Below, piece after piece: positions 41,818 through 51,051 of a stretch of 51,332 nt of DNA. This stretch comes from Paracoccus beibuensis (lineage in GTDB: Bacteria; Pseudomonadota; Alphaproteobacteria; Rhodobacterales; Rhodobacteraceae), in the NCBI RefSeq assembly GCF_026162625.1, contig NZ_JAOTBD010000025.1:1-51332 (forward strand). The letters run 5' to 3'. A program made the translations under genes and the position numbers. The notes under the pieces were generated by a model, which was not told where the DNA came from, ran no database searches, and saw only the letters and a program-made list of their open reading frames with translations. Numbering within the stretch: position 1 is the stretch's first letter; each line of letters starts with the position of its first letter.

Positions 41818-41835
41818 CACGTCCGAAAGGATCCC

Positions 41836-42471
41836 ATGTCCACCGATCTGCCTTCCACGAACGACCTGATCGCGAAGACGCCCATCGACCGGCGCCTGGC
41901 CGAGATCATCATGCCGGTGATCGAGGATCTTGGGTTCGAACTGGTGCGCGTGCGGCTGCAGGGCGGCAAGACCGCCACGCTGCAGATCATGGCCGACCGC
42001 CCCGAAGGGGGCATCAACGTGGACGACTGCGCCGATATCTCGACCGCCGTCAGCGCCACGCTGGATGTCGAGGACCCGATCACCGACAACTATCACCTCG
42101 AGGTCAGCAGCCCCGGCATCGACCGCCCGCTGACCCGGCTGAAGGACTTCGCGACCTTCGAGGGATACGAGGCGCGGCTTGACCTGTCCCAACCCATCGA
42201 CGGCCGCAAGCGCTTCAAGGGCACTCTGGCCGGCGTCGAGGGCGAGGAGGTCCTGATCAACATCGAGGACCAGGGCCAGATGCACACGATCGGGTTGCAT
42301 TTCGACCTTCTGGCCGATGCCAAGCTGGTCCTGACGGACGAGCTGATCAAGGAAATGCTGCGTCAGAAGAAGGAAGCCGGGGTCGAGATCGACAATCTGG
42401 ACGAAACCGCCTTCGACGAGATCGAAACAGACGACAACGAAGGCGCCGACGGCGCCGAATCCAAGGAGTGA
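41836..42471 (+). CDS. rimP: Ribosome maturation factor RimP
   Basis: This 211-residue protein aids maturation of the 30S subunit. Family elements are [31 protein letters not shown], the DCADIS motif and [12 protein letters not shown] (here [12 protein letters not shown]) in the N-terminal domain. The SH3-like C-terminal domain has [13 protein letters not shown]. The C-terminal acidic extension ([18 protein letters not shown]) is longer than in E. coli. GAAAGGA lies close to the ATG. It is the first gene of the operon with nusA three bases downstream (TGAGTGATG). Confidence 0.94.
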   Translation: MSTDLPSTNDLIAKTPIDRRLAEIIMPVIEDLGFELVRVRLQGGKTATLQIMADRPEGGINVDDCADISTAVSATLDVEDPITDNYHLEVSSPGIDRPLTRLKDFATFEGYEARLDLSQPIDGRKRFKGTLAGVEGEEVLINIEDQGQMHTIGLHFDLLADAKLVLTDELIKEMLRQKKEAGVEIDNLDETAFDEIETDDNEGADGAESKE

Positions 42472-42474
42472 GTG

Positions 42475-44154
42475 ATGGCGATCACCTCTGCCAACCAGCT
42501 TGAACTGCTGCAGACGGCCGAAGCCGTCGCCCGCGAGAAGATGATCGAGCCCGAGCTTGTCATCGAGGCGATGGAGGACAGCCTCGCCCGTGCCGCCAAG
42601 TCGCGCTACGGGGCCGAGATGGACATCCGCGTCAAGATCGACCGCAGGAACGGCAACGCGACCTTCACGCGCGTCCGCACCGTTGTCGAGGACGAGGCGG
42701 TCGAGAACTATCAGGCCGAATTCACCGCCGCCCAGGCCCGCCCCTATTTCGAGCGCCCGCGCGACCCGGCGAACTTCTGGACCCGCGGCGAGGTCCGGAT
42801 CGAGGATTTCGCCGACGGCCCGCAGGTCGGCGACGTCTATCAGGAGCAGGTTCCCCCGGTCGAGCTGGGCCGCATTGCCGCGCAATCGGCCAAGCAGGTG
42901 ATCCTGCAACGCGTCCGCGAGGCCGAGCGTGACCGGCAATACGAGGAATTCAAGGACCGCGCCGGCACGATCATCAACGGCGTCGTCAAGCGCGAGGAAT
43001 ACGGCAACATCATCGTCGATGTGGGCCGCGGAGAGGCGATCCTGCGCCGCAACGAGAAGATCGGCCGCGAAAGCTATCGCCCGAACGACCGCATCCGCGC
43101 CTATGTCAAGGACGTGCGCCGCGAGACGCGCGGGCCGCAGATCTTCCTGTCGCGCACCGACCCGCAGTTCATGGCCGAACTGTTCAAGATGGAAGTGCCG
43201 GAAATCTATGATGGCGTCATCGAGATCAAGGCCGTGGCCCGCGATCCGGGTTCGCGCGCCAAGATCGCCGTGATCAGCTATGACAACTCGATCGACCCGG
43301 TCGGCGCCTGCGTCGGCATGCGCGGCAGCCGCGTGCAGGCCGTGGTGGGCGAGTTGCAGGGCGAAAAGATCGACATCATCCCGTGGAACGAGGATCAGGC
43401 GACATTCCTGGTCAACGCGCTGCAGCCCGCCGAGGTCAGCAAGGTCGTCTTCGACGAAGAGGCGAACAAGATCGAGGTCGTCGTTCCGGACGAGCAGCTG
43501 AGCCTCGCCATCGGCCGTCGCGGCCAGAACGTGCGCCTGGCAAGCCAGTTGACGGGCCTGGACATCGATATCCTGACCGACGAGGAGGAATCCAAGCGTC
43601 GTCAGGCCGAGTTCAACAGCCGCACCGCCCTCTTCATGGAGGCGCTGGACCTGGACGAGTTCTTCGCCCAGCTGCTGGTGGCCGAAGGCTTCACCAACCT
43701 GGAAGAAGTCGCCTATGTCGACCAGGACGAGCTGCTGACCATCGACGGTGTCGACGAAGGCACCGCGTCCGAACTGCAGGCCCGCGCCCGCGACGTGCTG
43801 GAGGCCAAGAACAAGGCCGCCCTGGACGCCGCCCGCGCGCTTGGCGTCGAGGACAGCCTGGTTGAATTCGAAGGCCTGACACCCCAGATGGTGGAGGCGC
43901 TGGCCAAGGACGGCATCAAGACCCTGGAAGACTTTGCCACCTGTGCGGACTGGGAACTGGCCGGCGGCTGGACCACGGTCAACGGTCAGCGCGTCAAGGA
44001 CGAAGGCCTGCTGGAACCCTTCGACATCAGCCTTGAGGAAGCGCAGACCCTGGTCATGACCGCCCGCGTGCTTCTGGGCTGGGTCGACCCGACCGAACTG
44101 GAGCCCGAGGCGGACGCGACCGAAGAAGACGACAACGAGGAGGTCGGGGCCTGA
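42475..44154 (+). CDS. nusA: Transcription termination/antitermination factor NusA
   Basis: This 559-residue RNA-polymerase-associated factor controls pausing and termination. An N-terminal domain is followed by an S1 domain ([22 protein letters not shown], about residues 180-200), then two KH domains. These include [26 protein letters not shown] and [23 protein letters not shown]. Helix-hairpin-helix acidic repeats lie in the C terminus ([18 protein letters not shown] and [16 protein letters not shown]). I use the ATG at 42475 rather than the adjacent GTG at 42472. It lies between rimP and rnpM, as in most bacteria. Confidence 0.95.
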   Translation: MAITSANQLELLQTAEAVAREKMIEPELVIEAMEDSLARAAKSRYGAEMDIRVKIDRRNGNATFTRVRTVVEDEAVENYQAEFTAAQARPYFERPRDPANFWTRGEVRIEDFADGPQVGDVYQEQVPPVELGRIAAQSAKQVILQRVREAERDRQYEEFKDRAGTIINGVVKREEYGNIIVDVGRGEAILRRNEKIGRESYRPNDRIRAYVKDVRRETRGPQIFLSRTDPQFMAELFKMEVPEIYDGVIEIKAVARDPGSRAKIAVISYDNSIDPVGACVGMRGSRVQAVVGELQGEKIDIIPWNEDQATFLVNALQPAEVSKVVFDEEANKIEVVVPDEQLSLAIGRRGQNVRLASQLTGLDIDILTDEEESKRRQAEFNSRTALFMEALDLDEFFAQLLVAEGFTNLEEVAYVDQDELLTIDGVDEGTASELQARARDVLEAKNKAALDAARALGVEDSLVEFEGLTPQMVEALAKDGIKTLEDFATCADWELAGGWTTVNGQRVKDEGLLEPFDISLEEAQTLVMTARVLLGWVDPTELEPEADATEEDDNEEVGA

Positions 44155-44167
44155 TCGCCCCGGTTTT

Positions 44168-44797
44168 GTGCACAGCTTGAGCCGTGGTGGACGTGACAAG
44201 GACCGGGACGACCCGGAACGCAGGTGCATCGCCACCGGCGAGGTGCAACCCAAGCGCGGGCTGCTCCGGTTCGTGATCGGTCCCGAGGGCCAGGTCGTTC
44301 CGGACCTGGCCGAAAAGCTGCCGGGACGTGGCATCTGGGTCGCGGCGGACCGTGCCGCGCTGGACCGCGCGGTGGCGAAGGGGCTGTTCTCGCGCGCTGC
44401 GCGGATGCCCGTCACGGCGCCTCCCGACCTGGCCGCCCTGGTCGAGGCGGGCGTGGCGCGGCGGCTGGTCGACCTCGTGTCGCTGGCGCGCAAGTCGGGC
44501 CGGGCTGTCGCCGGGTTCGAAAAGGTCAAGGGCTGGCTGGCCGAGGGACGTGCGAAGGTGCTGCTTCAGGCCAGCGACGGGTCCGAACGCGGCAAGGGCA
44601 AGCTGTGGACGCCCACCGGCGGACGCTGGTTCGGCTGCCTCACCGCCTCAGAATTGGGTTTGTCCTTCGGGCGCGATCATGTCATACACGGCGCGCTTGC
44701 GGCGGGTGGCCTGACGGACAAGGTGATCTTGGAAGCCGGCAGACTGACGGGTCTGCGCGGGCATGACGACGGCAATGCGGCCGTCGGGAAGGAATGA
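44168..44797 (+). CDS. Fused YlxR (RnpM-like) and L7Ae-like RNA-binding protein
   Basis: This 209-residue protein has an N-terminal DUF448/YlxR domain ([21 protein letters not shown], then [29 protein letters not shown]). The C-terminal half resembles ribosomal L7Ae-type RNA-binding proteins ([36 protein letters not shown]). In Firmicutes these are two separate genes, ylxR and ylxQ, at the same operon position. YlxR has been linked to RNase P there. The start is a GTG at 44168, 13 bases after nusA. Its stop overlaps the infB start by four bases (ATGA), so it is coupled to infB. Confidence 0.9.
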   Translation: MHSLSRGGRDKDRDDPERRCIATGEVQPKRGLLRFVIGPEGQVVPDLAEKLPGRGIWVAADRAALDRAVAKGLFSRAARMPVTAPPDLAALVEAGVARRLVDLVSLARKSGRAVAGFEKVKGWLAEGRAKVLLQASDGSERGKGKLWTPTGGRWFGCLTASELGLSFGRDHVIHGALAAGGLTDKVILEAGRLTGLRGHDDGNAAVGKE

Positions 44798-47358
44798 AGA
44801 CGCAGATGAGCGACAAAGACGGAAAATCCCCCCTGGGCCTCGGCGGCAGCGGCCGTTCGGGCCAGGTCAAGCAGAGCTTCAGCCACGGCCGCACCAAGAG
44901 CGTGGTCGTCGAAACCAAGCGCAAGCGCGTCGTGGTGCCCAAGGCAGGTGCCGCGCAGGCCACGCCGACCGACAAGACCAAGACCCCCCTGACCGCCCGC
45001 ATGGCCGGCGATCCTTCCAAGCGTCCCGCCGGCATCTCGGATGCCGAGATGGAGCGGCGCCTGAAGGCGCTGGCCGCGGCCAAGGCACGCGAGGCCGATG
45101 ACGCGGCAAAGCGCCTGGCCGACGAGAAGGCCCGCGAGGAAGAGCGCGAGCGCCGCCGCGCCGAGATCGAGGCCAAGGCCCGTGAGGAACGCGAGCGCGA
45201 GGAAGCGCTGAAAGCCAAGGCCGAGGAAGAGGCCCGCGCCGCCCGCGAGGCCGAGGAAGCCGCCAAGCGCAAGGCCGAACCGCGCCAGGAGCGTGCGAAG
45301 CCCGCAGCAGCCGCCAAGCCCGCCGCCCCCGATCAGGCCGCGATCGAGGCCGCTGCCTCGCGCGCCGAGACGAAGGGCGTGTCGACCGCCGTTGCGCGCA
45401 AGCCCGAACGGGTCGAGCGGACGGACCGCGACAAGGCCGCCAAGGCGACCCGCGACGACAACCGCCGGTCGGGCAAGCTGTCGCTGAACCAGGCGCTGAA
45501 CGGTGAAGGTGGCCGCCAGCGCAGCATGGCTGCGATGAAGCGCAAGCAGGAACGCACGCGCCAGAAGGCGATGGGCCAGTCGGTCCGCGCCGAAAAGCAG
45601 GTACGCGACGTCCAGCTGCCCGAAACCATCGTCGTGCAGGAACTGGCCAACCGGATGGCGGAACGCGCCGCCGACGTGGTCAAGTCGCTGATGAAGATGG
45701 GCATGATGGTTACCATGAACCAGCCCATCGACGCCGACACCGCCGAGCTGGTGATCGAGGAATTCGGCCACCGCGCCGTCCGCGTCAGCGATGCGGACGT
45801 CGAACAGGTGATCGACACCGTCACCGATAAGGACGAGGACCTGCAGCCACGCCCGCCGATCATCACGATCATGGGCCATGTCGACCACGGCAAGACCTCG
45901 CTTCTGGACGCGATTCGGCACGCGAACGTCGTGTCCGGCGAGGCTGGCGGCATCACCCAGCACATCGGCGCCTATCAGGTGACCACTGAATCTGGCGCCG
46001 TGTTGTCGTTCCTGGATACGCCGGGCCACGCGGCCTTCACCTCGATGCGGGCCCGTGGCGCGCAAGTGACCGACATCGTCGTCCTGGTGGTCGCGGCAGA
46101 CGACGCCGTGATGCCGCAGACCGTCGAGGCGATCAACCACGCCAAGGCAGCCGGCGTTCCGATGATCGTGGCGATCAACAAGATCGACAAGCCGTCGGCG
46201 GATCCGCAGAAGGTCCGCACCGACCTGCTGCAGCACGAGGTCGTCGTCGAGCAGATGTCGGGCGACGTGCAGGATATCGAGGTGTCGGCCAAGACCGGCC
46301 TCGGCCTCGACAACCTGCTGGAAGCCATCGCGCTGCAGGCCGAGATCCTGGAGCTGAAGGCCAACCCCAAGCGGGCGGCGCAGGGCGCGGTTATCGAGGC
46401 GCAGCTGGACGTCGGCCGCGGTCCCGTGGCCACGGTCCTGGTGCAGCACGGCACGCTTCGCCGCGGCGACATCTTCGTCGTGGGCGAACAGTGGGGCAAG
46501 GTCCGCGCGCTGATCAACGACAAGGGCGAGCGCGTCGAAGAGGCCGGCCCGTCGGTTCCGGTCGAGGTGCTGGGCCTGAACGGCACGCCCGAAGCCGGTG
46601 ACGTGCTGAACGTGGTCGAGACCGAGGCCCAGGCCCGCGAGATCGCCGACTATCGCATCCAGCAAGCCAAGGACAAGCGCGCCGCCGCCGGCGCCGCGAC
46701 CACCCTGGAACAGTTAATGGCGAAGGCCAAGGCCGACGTGAACGTCGCCGAACTGCCGGTGGTGGTGAAGGCCGACGTGCAGGGCTCGGCCGAGGCGATC
46801 GTGCAGGCCCTGGAAAAGGTCGGCAACGACGAGGTTCGCGTCCGCGTGCTGCACTATGGCGTCGGCGCCATCACCGAATCCGACATCGGCTTGGCCGAAG
46901 CCTCCAGCGCGCCGGTCATCGGCTTCAACGTCCGTGCCAACGCCCCGGCCCGCAATGCCGCTAACCAGAAAGGGGTCGAGATCCGCTATTACTCGATCAT
47001 CTACGATCTGGTGGACGACATCAAAGCCGCCGCGTCGGGCCTGCTGTCGGCCGAGGTTCGCGAGAACTTCATCGGCTATGCCTCGATCAAGGAAGTTTTC
47101 AAGGTCACCGGTGTCGGCAAGGTCGCTGGCTGTCTGGTTACCGAAGGCGTTGCCCGCCGCTCGGCCGGCGTCCGCCTGCTGCGCGACGACGTGGTGATCC
47201 ACGAAGGCACGCTGAAGACGCTCAAGCGCTTCAAGGACGAGGTCAAGGAAGTCCAGTCCGGCCAGGAATGCGGCATGGCTTTCGAGAACTACGACGACAT
47301 CCGCCCCGGCGACGTCATCGAGATCTTCGAACGCGAAGAGGTCGAGCGCACGCTCTGA
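44794..47358 (+). CDS. infB: Translation initiation factor IF-2
   Basis: This 854-residue GTPase delivers initiator tRNA to the ribosome. A charged N-terminal region (about 1-270) is rich in RKE repeats and includes [18 protein letters not shown]. An IF2-N-type stretch comes next, then the G domain with [12 protein letters not shown] (about residues 362-373), DTPGHAAF and NKIDK, and C-terminal EF-Tu-like and C2 domains. ATG at 44794 overlaps the previous stop and has GGAAGGA upstream; an in-frame ATG at 44806 (MSDKDGK) is an equally plausible start. A strong terminator follows 19 bases after the stop codon. Confidence 0.95.
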   Translation: MKTQMSDKDGKSPLGLGGSGRSGQVKQSFSHGRTKSVVVETKRKRVVVPKAGAAQATPTDKTKTPLTARMAGDPSKRPAGISDAEMERRLKALAAAKAREADDAAKRLADEKAREEERERRRAEIEAKAREEREREEALKAKAEEEARAAREAEEAAKRKAEPRQERAKPAAAAKPAAPDQAAIEAAASRAETKGVSTAVARKPERVERTDRDKAAKATRDDNRRSGKLSLNQALNGEGGRQRSMAAMKRKQERTRQKAMGQSVRAEKQVRDVQLPETIVVQELANRMAERAADVVKSLMKMGMMVTMNQPIDADTAELVIEEFGHRAVRVSDADVEQVIDTVTDKDEDLQPRPPIITIMGHVDHGKTSLLDAIRHANVVSGEAGGITQHIGAYQVTTESGAVLSFLDTPGHAAFTSMRARGAQVTDIVVLVVAADDAVMPQTVEAINHAKAAGVPMIVAINKIDKPSADPQKVRTDLLQHEVVVEQMSGDVQDIEVSAKTGLGLDNLLEAIALQAEILELKANPKRAAQGAVIEAQLDVGRGPVATVLVQHGTLRRGDIFVVGEQWGKVRALINDKGERVEEAGPSVPVEVLGLNGTPEAGDVLNVVETEAQAREIADYRIQQAKDKRAAAGAATTLEQLMAKAKADVNVAELPVVVKADVQGSAEAIVQALEKVGNDEVRVRVLHYGVGAITESDIGLAEASSAPVIGFNVRANAPARNAANQKGVEIRYYSIIYDLVDDIKAAASGLLSAEVRENFIGYASIKEVFKVTGVGKVAGCLVTEGVARRSAGVRLLRDDVVIHEGTLKTLKRFKDEVKEVQSGQECGMAFENYDDIRPGDVIEIFEREEVERTL

Positions 47359-47377
47359 TCCTTTCCCAGACATCTGC

Positions 47378-47404
47378 AAGGGCGGCCATCGGGCCGCCCT
47401 TTTG
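47378..47404 (+). terminator. rimP-infB operon terminator
   Basis: A perfect 10-base stem AAGGGCGGCC / GGCCGCCCTT with a 4-base loop ATCG ends in TTTT, 19 bases past the infB stop codon. It closes the operon and lies 28 bases before the convergent lysE stop. Confidence 0.9.
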
Positions 47405-47431
47405 CATGGGACGCGGATCGACCATCACCAT

Positions 47432-48040
47432 CTAGTCGAAGCTCATGAGTTTCGCCGCGATCGTCCACATGACGACCGCGATGGCGGCTTCCAGAACCCG
47501 CCAGGACGTTGGCTTCACGAAGATCGGGCGCAGCCAGCCCGCGCCATAGCCGAGCGAGAAGAAGAACAGAAACGACCCGCTGACGGCACCTGCGGCGAAC
47601 GACGTCCTCTCCTCGGCGAAGCGGGTCGAGATCGTGCCGAGAAGCACCACCGTATCCAGATAGACATGGGGGTTCAGCCAGGTGATGGCCAAGCATGCCA
47701 GCAGCGTCGCAGGAAGGTTTGGCGCGGTCGCGCCTTCGATCGAAAGCGTGTCGCCCGATCGCAGGGCGGCCCTCATGCTCTTGATCCCGTACCAGACCAG
47801 GAAAGCCGCTCCGGAGATGCGCATCCCCGGCGACAACCACGGAAGCCACGCCGCGATCAGGCCGAAGCTCGTGACCCCCAGCAGGATCAGGATCGCGTCT
47901 GAGACGGCACAGGTCAGGCATACCGCCAGCACATGCTCTCTCCGCAATCCCTGGCGCAGAACGAAAGCGTTCTGCGCGCCGATGGCCACGATCAGGTTGA
48001 GCCCGGTCAACATGCCGGTCATGTAGACATCTACGCTCAT
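47432..48040 (-). CDS. LysE/ArgO-family amino-acid exporter
   Basis: This 202-residue membrane protein has about six hydrophobic segments and the LysE-family pattern LTGLNLIVAIGAQNAFVLRQGLRREH at the N terminus. Later parts are VSDAILILLGV, WLNPHVYLDTVVLLG and AFLVWYGIKSMRAAL. The GAQNAFVLRQG and NPHVYLDT blocks point to the ArgO/LysE branch that exports arginine or lysine. The ATG at 48040 is the family start; upstream in-frame codons are not family-like. Exporters of this branch are usually paired with a divergent LysR-type regulator; none is visible here, but a perfect palindrome lies 24 bases upstream. Confidence 0.9.
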   Translation of the reverse strand: MSVDVYMTGMLTGLNLIVAIGAQNAFVLRQGLRREHVLAVCLTCAVSDAILILLGVTSFGLIAAWLPWLSPGMRISGAAFLVWYGIKSMRAALRSGDTLSIEGATAPNLPATLLACLAITWLNPHVYLDTVVLLGTISTRFAEERTSFAAGAVSGSFLFFFSLGYGAGWLRPIFVKPTSWRVLEAAIAVVMWTIAAKLMSFD

Positions 48041-48481
48041 CAGCCTCACTCGTTGCCACTTGGCGCTAGATCTAGCGGGATTGGCGCAGCGCCTGAATTG
48101 CGTGCTGACGCCAGCCCGAAATCGGTGCAACTGATTTTTCGGCAGGTAGGATCCCGGACGCACTGCCCGAATGCCGGCGCCGCGATGCAATCAGAAGAGC
48201 GTCCTCCAGGATAGAAAGGTCAGCCAAATCTTTCGTTGGTCGAGCGACCTGCACCGCCTATTTCCCGGCACTGAATGAAGCCGTCGTCGATGCCATGCGC
48301 ATCTGGTTTCTCGTGATACTCTTTCGTCGGCATCGTCCGGCAGGACGGCGCGCTGGTCGAGCGGGTGCGGGCTGCACACACGATGTGCTTCTGTTCACGC
48401 AGATCAGGCCTGCTGTCGACCATCATCCGCGCACCGGCGAATGCCGTTCGCGCCTCGGGGACGGGCTGCAGCCCCACGACG
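48041..48481. other. Intergenic region upstream of lysE and downstream of the ABC exporter
   Basis: About 440 bases with no supported gene. Short open frames on the minus strand are not recognisable and show no ribosome sites. It contains the palindrome at 48064-48077 near the lysE start. The position where a divergent regulator of lysE would be expected holds no recognisable LysR-type sequence in any frame. Confidence 0.5.
48064..48077. promoter_or_regulatory. Perfect palindrome CGCTAGATCTAGCG upstream of lysE
   Basis: A perfect 14-base palindrome begins 24 bases upstream of the LysE-type start codon, where an operator would overlap the promoter or the 5' untranslated region. A GGCGC-rich sequence flanks it on both sides. 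CTAG is generally rare in bacterial DNA, so two in one palindrome is notable. No regulator can be assigned. Confidence 0.5.
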
Positions 48482-50341
48482 TTACGTTGGCACGGACTCT
48501 TCAGGTGACAGGAAGCCACCCGATTGACGCTGCCACAACCGCGCATAGAGCCCGCCGCGCGCCAGCAACTCGGCATGAGAGCCCTGCTCGACGATCCGGC
48601 CACGGTCCATGACCACCAGTCGGTCCATCGCAGCGATCGTGGACAGGCGGTGCGCGATCGCGATCACCGTCTTGCCTTGCATCAAGGCCTCCAGCCGCGA
48701 CTGAATTGCCGCCTCGACCTCGCTGTCCAGCGCACTGGTCGCCTCGTCCAGGATCAGGATGGGCGCGTCCTTCAACGCCACCCGCGCAATGGCGATGCGC
48801 TGGCGCTGGCCACCGGAGAGCTTCACGCCACGTTCCCCCACATGCGCATCCAGCCCGCGGCGACCGAGGCTGTCCGACAGGTCCGGCACGAAGCCGTCAG
48901 CTTCGGCAGTGCGCAGGGCGGCGCGGATCTGCTCCTCGGAGGCGTCGGGGCGGCCATAGGCGATATTTTCGCGCACCGAGCGGTGCAGAAGTGAGCTGTC
49001 CTGCGTCACCACCCCAATCGCTGCCCGCAGGCTGTCCTGCGTGACCCGTGACACATCCTGGTCATCGATGGTGATGCGCCCGCCGTCGATGTCGTGGAAC
49101 CGCAGCAGCAGGTTGATCAGGGTCGACTTTCCTGCGCCGGAGCGGCCGACAAGTCCCACCCGCTCTCCGGGGCGCAGGTGCAGCGTCAGGTCGTCCAGCA
49201 CCGCCATCGGCTGTGCGCCGTCGGGCCCGCCATAGCGGAAGGTGACGTTGTCGAAGCGCACCTCGCCCGCGCCGGGGCGAAGGGGAACCGCATCCCGGGC
49301 ATCGCGGACCTGACGCGGCAGGGCCAGGCTGGTGATCCCGTCGCGCACCGTGCCGATGTTTTCGAAGAGCGCCGCGAACTCCCACATGATCCAGTGGGCC
49401 ATGTTGTTCAGACGCATCGCCAGGGGCACGGCGACGGCAACCGCGCCTACCGCGACCTCTCCCTGCGACCAGAGCCAGAGGCCCAGGCCCGCGACCGAGC
49501 CGACAAGCCAGACGTTGATCAGGTTCAGCGTGACGTCCTGGATGCTCGACAGGCGCATCTGCGCGTAGACCGTCCTGAGGAACCCGTCCATGCCGTGGCG
49601 CATCCAGCGCTCTTCCCGGTCCGAATGGGAAAAGAGCTTTACGGTCGCAATGTTTGTATAGCTGTCGACGATCCGCCCGGTCATCCCGCTGCGCGCATCC
49701 GCCTGCGCCTGCGCCACCCGGCCAAGCCGCGGCACGATCTGCCACAGCATCGCACCGTAGGCCAGCGCCCAGAACAGGAATGGCACCGCCAGGCGCCAGT
49801 CCTGACTGGCCGCCAGGATCATCGCGCCCAGAAAGTAGATCAGCACATAGCTGCCGACATCCATGATCTTCATGGCGACTTCCCGAACGGCCAGCGCAGT
49901 CTGCATCAGCCGCTGTGCGATGCGGCCGGCGAACTCGTCCTGAAAATAGCCGACCGACTGTCGCAGAAGATAGCGATGCGCCTGCCAGCGGATCCGCTGG
50001 GGGAAATTTCCCATCAGCGACTGATGCAGGATCAGCGTGCTGACCAGGTTCAGCACCGGCATCGCGACCAGCAGCACGACGGCCATGACCGCGATGCGCC
50101 GCCCTTCTTGCGCCCAGAAGAGTTCGGGCGGCGTGTCGGCCAAGCGGTCGATCAGCTGCCCCAGCCAGCCGAACAGCATGACCTCGATCACGGCGATCGC
50201 ACCCGAGCCGATGGCCAGCGCGACCAGCCAGGGCAGCGCGCCCCGGCTGTAGTGCAGCACGAACCGCCAGAGCGACCGGGGTGGCATGGCAGGTGCCCGG
50301 TGAGGATAAGGGTCAATGCGTCGTTCGAACCAGGCGAACAT
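48482..50341 (-). CDS. ABC exporter, fused membrane and ATPase domains
   Basis: This 619-residue half-transporter has an N-terminal membrane domain of about six helices and a C-terminal ATPase. ATPase motifs are Walker A VGRSGAGKSTL, signature LSGGQRQR, Walker B ILILDEATSALDSE and AHRLST. The membrane half holds HRYLLRQSVGYFQDEFAGRI and TNIATVKLFSHSDREE, close parallels to the exporter at 29795-31639. The ATG at 50341 has AGAGG ahead and is the family start; 55 further upstream codons are proline/arginine-rich and probably untranslated. It is divergent from the YciF-like gene. Substrate unknown. Confidence 0.9.
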   Translation of the reverse strand: MFAWFERRIDPYPHRAPAMPPRSLWRFVLHYSRGALPWLVALAIGSGAIAVIEVMLFGWLGQLIDRLADTPPELFWAQEGRRIAVMAVVLLVAMPVLNLVSTLILHQSLMGNFPQRIRWQAHRYLLRQSVGYFQDEFAGRIAQRLMQTALAVREVAMKIMDVGSYVLIYFLGAMILAASQDWRLAVPFLFWALAYGAMLWQIVPRLGRVAQAQADARSGMTGRIVDSYTNIATVKLFSHSDREERWMRHGMDGFLRTVYAQMRLSSIQDVTLNLINVWLVGSVAGLGLWLWSQGEVAVGAVAVAVPLAMRLNNMAHWIMWEFAALFENIGTVRDGITSLALPRQVRDARDAVPLRPGAGEVRFDNVTFRYGGPDGAQPMAVLDDLTLHLRPGERVGLVGRSGAGKSTLINLLLRFHDIDGGRITIDDQDVSRVTQDSLRAAIGVVTQDSSLLHRSVRENIAYGRPDASEEQIRAALRTAEADGFVPDLSDSLGRRGLDAHVGERGVKLSGGQRQRIAIARVALKDAPILILDEATSALDSEVEAAIQSRLEALMQGKTVIAIAHRLSTIAAMDRLVVMDRGRIVEQGSHAELLARGGLYARLWQRQSGGFLSPEESVPT

Positions 50342-50504
50342 GGTGCGGCCTCTTGCAAGCGGATCGGGAACGTGCGGGCCGTAGTGCTGACCCGCCCACG
50401 TGGCAGAGTCAAGCGCCCTGGCGCCGTCGGCCTGCCGATGGAACGGCGGCAGGCGGAACGCGTTGTTTGGCCAGAACCATGAAAGCCCAAGGAAAGGCGC
50501 AGAC

Positions 50505-51002
50505 ATGACCGTGAATTCGTTGAACGACCTGTATGTGGACCAGCTGAAGGATCTCTATTCGGCCTGTAAGCAGTCCCAGCCCATCGTGACCGAAATGGGT
50601 CGCGCCGCCACTTCGAAGGAACTGGCCGAGGCGCTGATCGCCGGCAACCAAGGCATCGCGCGGGGAATGGAGACGCTGGCCGAACTTTGCAACCAGCACG
50701 GCGTCGACCCGACCGGAGAGCATTGCAAAGGCATGGAGGGCCTCGTCACCGAGGCCCGAAAGCACGCGATCGATGCACAGTTCGGTGACGACGACGTTCG
50801 GGACGCCGCCATCATCACACAGTACCAACGGCTGACGCATTACGCCATCGCCGGCTATGGCTGCGTGCGCAGCTTCGCCAACCGCCTCGGCAATGACGGC
50901 GACGGCGCGGCGCTGCAGGATTGCCTCGACCACACCCGCCATGGGGACCAGACGATGACCCGTATCGCAGAAGGTGGGGTGAACAAGGCAGCTGCGGACT
51001 GA
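50505..51002 (+). CDS. YciF-type ferritin-like protein (DUF892)
   Basis: This 165-residue helical protein resembles E. coli YciF. It begins LNDLYVDQLKDLYSACKQSQPIV and continues KELAEALIAGNQG, EHCKGMEGLVTEA, VRDAAIITQYQRLTHYAIAGYGC. The pattern of acidic residues and histidines (M-E-G, Y-Q-R-L-T-H-Y-x-I-x-x-Y-G) fits the dimeric ferritin-like fold. Metal binding and stress function are known only at family level. The ATG at 50505 is preferred to an upstream frame start because AAGGAAAGG precedes it and the fold begins there. It is followed by an intrinsic terminator and stands alone. Confidence 0.88.
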   Translation: MTVNSLNDLYVDQLKDLYSACKQSQPIVTEMGRAATSKELAEALIAGNQGIARGMETLAELCNQHGVDPTGEHCKGMEGLVTEARKHAIDAQFGDDDVRDAAIITQYQRLTHYAIAGYGCVRSFANRLGNDGDGAALQDCLDHTRHGDQTMTRIAEGGVNKAAAD

Positions 51003-51022
51003 GCGTCGGCTGTTCCACCCCT

Positions 51023-51051
51023 ACAGGCCCGGCCCTTGTCGGGCCTGTTTT
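51023..51051 (+). terminator. Terminator of the YciF-like gene
   Basis: A perfect 9-base stem ACAGGCCCG / CGGGCCTGT with an 8-base loop is followed by TTTTG, 20 bases past the stop codon. Confidence 0.85.

Noticed and set aside
41707..41835. tRNA gene in front of rimP, as in E. coli
   Set aside because: No cloverleaf can be drawn: there is no T-psi-C arm GTTC pattern, and the hairpins found are of attenuator type.
41746..44529. 927-codon minus-strand frame opposite nusA and rnpM
   Set aside because: It overlaps rimP, nusA and rnpM on the opposite strand and is an antisense shadow with repeated aspartate/valine/leucine pattern.
44677..46665. 662-codon minus-strand frame opposite infB
   Set aside because: Antisense shadow of infB; the plus strand carries the full IF-2 GTPase motifs.
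48072..48603. Short minus-strand open frames that might be a degraded LysR gene
   Set aside because: No helix-turn-helix pattern or LysR motif could be read in any frame and the predicted sequences are arginine- and serine-rich.
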